Source: Gammaproteobacteria bacterium (GTDB lineage Bacteria > Pseudomonadota > Gammaproteobacteria > PS1 > Pseudothioglobaceae). From it: a stretch of 7,551 nt of DNA. Location of the stretch: the NCBI GenBank assembly GCA_024280535.1, contig JAJRPY010000121.1, forward strand, positions 1 through 7,551, in the 5' to 3' direction. A model generated the notes under the pieces. It saw only the letters and a list, made by a program, of their open reading frames with translations, was not told the DNA's origin and ran no database searches. Position numbers and translations under genes: made by a program. Below are positions 6,671-7,551 of this stretch, one piece after another (the stretch's first letter is position 1; each line of letters opens with the position of its first letter).

Positions 6671-6680
6671 TCACGCCAAT

Positions 6681-6755
6681 GCCGAAGTAGCACAGTGGTA
6701 GTGCAACTGATTTGTAATCAGTAGGTCACCAGTTCAAATCCGGTCTTCGGCACCA
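6681..6755 (+). tRNA. tRNA-Thr (anticodon UGU)
   Basis: A complete 75-base tRNA with encoded CCA. The acceptor arms GCCGAAG and CTTCGGC pair fully, and the D stem is GCAC/GTGC around a loop with GG. The anticodon stem ACTGA/TCAGT holds loop TTTGTAA with anticodon TGT, which reads threonine ACA. The variable loop is AGGTC and the T arm is ACCAG-TTCAAAT-CCGGT. There is one A-C mismatch in the T stem, which I recall also from the Escherichia coli UGU threonine tRNA. It has its own promoter and terminator. Confidence 0.97.
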
Positions 6756-6759
6756 TATC

Positions 6760-6792
6760 AACCCATTGTATGCCAGTACACTGGGTTTTTTT
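6760..6792 (+). terminator. Rho-independent terminator after tRNA-Thr
   Basis: Arms 6760-6770 (AACCCATTGTA) and 6777-6787 (TACACTGGGTT) pair over 11 positions with one mismatch around a six-base loop, and the 3' arm runs into seven T. It lies five bases after the tRNA CCA. No other terminator follows ccoP, so it may also end read-through transcripts from the cco operon. Confidence 0.88.
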
Positions 6793-6911
6793 ACGTCTGT
6801 AAATCAAGCCCCCAATGTTCAAGCAGCCTTAATTAACAACAAACCATCCCCCGTCACCCAGCCAATAATCACCGTGCTAATCAGCCATTTATTTCAGCAC
6901 ATCAAAAAAAA

Positions 6912-6944
6912 TTATTCCAACACGTTAAACTTTTATTCCAATAC
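6912..6944. repeat. Two 12-base direct repeats, 21 bases apart
   Basis: TTATTCCAACAC (6912-6923) and TTATTCCAATAC (6933-6944) differ at one base and repeat with a 21-base period, two helical turns. Tandem protein-binding sites are possible, but no gene or promoter nearby explains them. Confidence 0.4.
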
Positions 6945-7018
6945 AAAGAAAAATATTCACCCTTCACCCCCTTGCTATTAAAGCATTGTAATCTTATACC
7001 CACAAATGGAGCCATCAT

Positions 7019-7046
7019 AAAAAGCAATCTTCACCGTTGCTTTTTT
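7019..7046. terminator. Probable bidirectional intrinsic terminator
   Basis: AAAAAGCAA (7019-7027) pairs perfectly with TTGCTTTTT (7037-7045) around a nine-base loop, and T continues to 7046. Either strand gives a stem with a T-tail, though the GC core is only two pairs. It lies upstream of the promoter at 7105 and at the end of the minus-strand small ORF. Confidence 0.5.
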
Positions 7047-7153
7047 ATATCCAAATATAGGTCAGCATTGCCCAAAGCAACCCAAAACAGACCAGCAATC
7101 CAACTTGACAAACAAGCAAAAATAAGGATAATGCCTAATTTATTCAATAACAC
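7031..7153 (-). CDS. Possible small single-span membrane protein
   Basis: From a GTG at 7153 this frame encodes 40 residues with one hydrophobic span (about 6-27, KLGIILIFACLSSWIAGLFW) and a charged end (DLYLDIKKQR) before TGA. The stop lies inside the probable terminator at 7019-7046, as expected for a real short transcript. GAGGG lies about 12 bases upstream of the GTG, too far to be convincing. Against it, the opposite strand is A/C-rich, so its complement gives hydrophobic codons by chance, and the frame overlaps the promoter of the divergent secreted-protein gene. I do not recognise a family and regard it as unproven. Confidence 0.22.
   Translation of the reverse strand: MLLNKLGIILIFACLSSWIAGLFWVALGNADLYLDIKKQR
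7105..7132 (+). promoter_or_regulatory. Strong promoter of the secreted-protein gene
   Basis: A perfect TTGACA (7105-7110), a 16-base spacer and GATAAT (7127-7132) form the best sigma70-type promoter in the window. Transcription should start near 7139 and leave a leader of about 38 bases that is A/C-rich and has no visible Shine-Dalgarno sequence. Confidence 0.6.
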
Positions 7154-7176
7154 AGCAATTTCAAACCCTCAAACCC

Positions 7177-7551
7177 ATGAAAACTCTACGCCGCACACTC
7201 ACCCTAATCATTACCCTATTCACCTGCCTCCATGCACTGGCAGCAGAACCAGTCGTCACTAACTATGAACGCACCGACATCGACACCATCCGCATCACCC
7301 TCAGTGAACCCGTACAAGGTTGGGATAGAGATGCGTTTGCACCAGCTCCTATACGGTTTTGGCACAAAATCTATCAAGGCACAACCTATTATCTCGGTGG
7401 TAGCCGAAATGATGACTGGGCTTTTCGCACCATCGCCAATGCCAACTTAAGACCCATCAACCCCAACGGTAAATTTGCTACTCAATGGGAGTGGGAAGAG
7501 GCCACTGTCCTAGCCGCCATGGATGCCGCTGGTGTAACAACCGCCAAAGTC
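7177..7551 (+). CDS. Secreted protein of unknown function, 3' end outside the window
   Basis: The visible 125 residues begin with a clear signal peptide (MKTLRRTLTLIITLFTCLHA, cleavage probably after ALA before AEPVV), so the product is exported. The mature part starts EPVVTNYERTDIDTIRITLS and is rich in Trp, Tyr, Asn and Asp. I see no cysteine pairs, haem sites or known enzyme motif, and I do not recognise the family. ATG 7177 is the only reasonable start: an in-frame stop lies at 7135 and no other ATG, GTG or TTG comes between. The start lacks a Shine-Dalgarno sequence. Codon use (many ACC, ATC, GCC, CTA) resembles ccoP, so it looks native. No stop codon occurs before the window end. Confidence 0.8.
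   Translation, partial: MKTLRRTLTLIITLFTCLHALAAEPVVTNYERTDIDTIRITLSEPVQGWDRDAFAPAPIRFWHKIYQGTTYYLGGSRNDDWAFRTIANANLRPINPNGKFATQWEWEEATVLAAMDAAGVTTAKV

Larger units (their letters stand above)
6793..7176. other. Mostly non-coding region between tRNA-Thr and the secreted-protein gene
   Basis: I see no well-supported gene in these 384 bases. They hold a pair of 12-base direct repeats (6912-6923 and 6933-6944), a hairpin with T-run (7019-7046), a weak minus-strand small membrane ORF (7031-7153), and a strong promoter (7105-7132). The plus strand is A- and C-rich, so the open stretches on it give low-complexity, protein-unlike translations. Confidence 0.6.

Noticed and set aside
6728..6744. A-C mismatch in the T stem of tRNA-Thr as a sign of a defective tRNA
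   Set aside because: All other stems pair, CCA is encoded, and I recall the same ACCAG/CCGGT stem in the Escherichia coli UGU threonine tRNA, so it is probably normal.
6805..6880. Minus-strand hydrophobic fragment (WLISTVIIGWVTGDGLLLIK) near the tRNA terminator
   Set aside because: The open stretch is about 24 codons between stops with no usable start, so it cannot be supported as a gene and is too short to call a remnant.
6766..7262. Plus-strand open frames of about 70-96 codons between the tRNA and the secreted-protein gene
   Set aside because: They overlap a terminator, have no ribosome-binding sites, and translate to Asn/Thr/Pro/His-rich sequence expected from A/C-rich DNA.
7131..7265. 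44-codon plus-strand ORF starting at ATG 7131 with AAGGA just upstream
   Set aside because: Its start codon lies within the -10 box of the promoter at 7105-7132, so the transcript would not contain it, and the translation is low-complexity and overlaps the signal-peptide gene.
1..7551. CRISPR array, insertion sequence or defence cluster
   Set aside because: No regularly spaced repeats, transposase or terminal inverted repeats are visible. The only accessory genes are the two-gene toxin-antitoxin pair.

Overview
The window is chromosomal DNA from what looks like a gammaproteobacterium with a small, AT-leaning genome. The protein sequences remind me of the SUP05/Thioglobus sulfur-oxidiser and bivalve-symbiont group. 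That is an impression from memory, not a search result. The content is mainly core energy and redox metabolism. I see no new multi-gene defence or mobile system.

Layout. Positions 1-1430 (minus) hold dsbD, the inner-membrane thiol reductant carrier. It has two tandem N-terminal alpha domains, a -1 frameshift near 260, and a 3' end beyond the window. Its promoter abuts the terminator (1492-1527) of adk, adenylate kinase with a Cys4 zinc lid (1569-2207, minus). A Phd-type antitoxin and a VapC-type PIN toxin (2396-2997, plus) follow, behind an extended -10 promoter set between two near-identical operator copies. Next is an AT-rich gap of 326 bases (2998-3323) with hairpins, short repeats and a possible gene remnant. 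Positions 3324-6616 (plus) are the complete ccoNOQP operon for the cbb3-type terminal oxidase, including a 48-residue ccoQ that is easy to miss. A tRNA-Thr(UGU) gene with its own promoter and terminator lies at 6681-6792. After a mostly non-coding stretch, a strong promoter (7105-7132) leads into a secreted protein I do not recognise, cut off by the window end.

How the genes fit together. CcoN is the haem-copper catalytic subunit, CcoO and CcoP are membrane-anchored cytochromes c that feed it electrons, and CcoQ is the small stabilising subunit. DsbD normally supplies reductant to the periplasm, including for reduction of apocytochrome c before haem attachment, so an intact DsbD would support CcoO and CcoP. 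If the frameshift is real, that supply could be impaired. The toxin-antitoxin pair looks like an insertion. By hand count, sampled 300-base stretches of adk and ccoP have more C than G on the plus strand, although the genes point in opposite directions, while vapC has more G than C.
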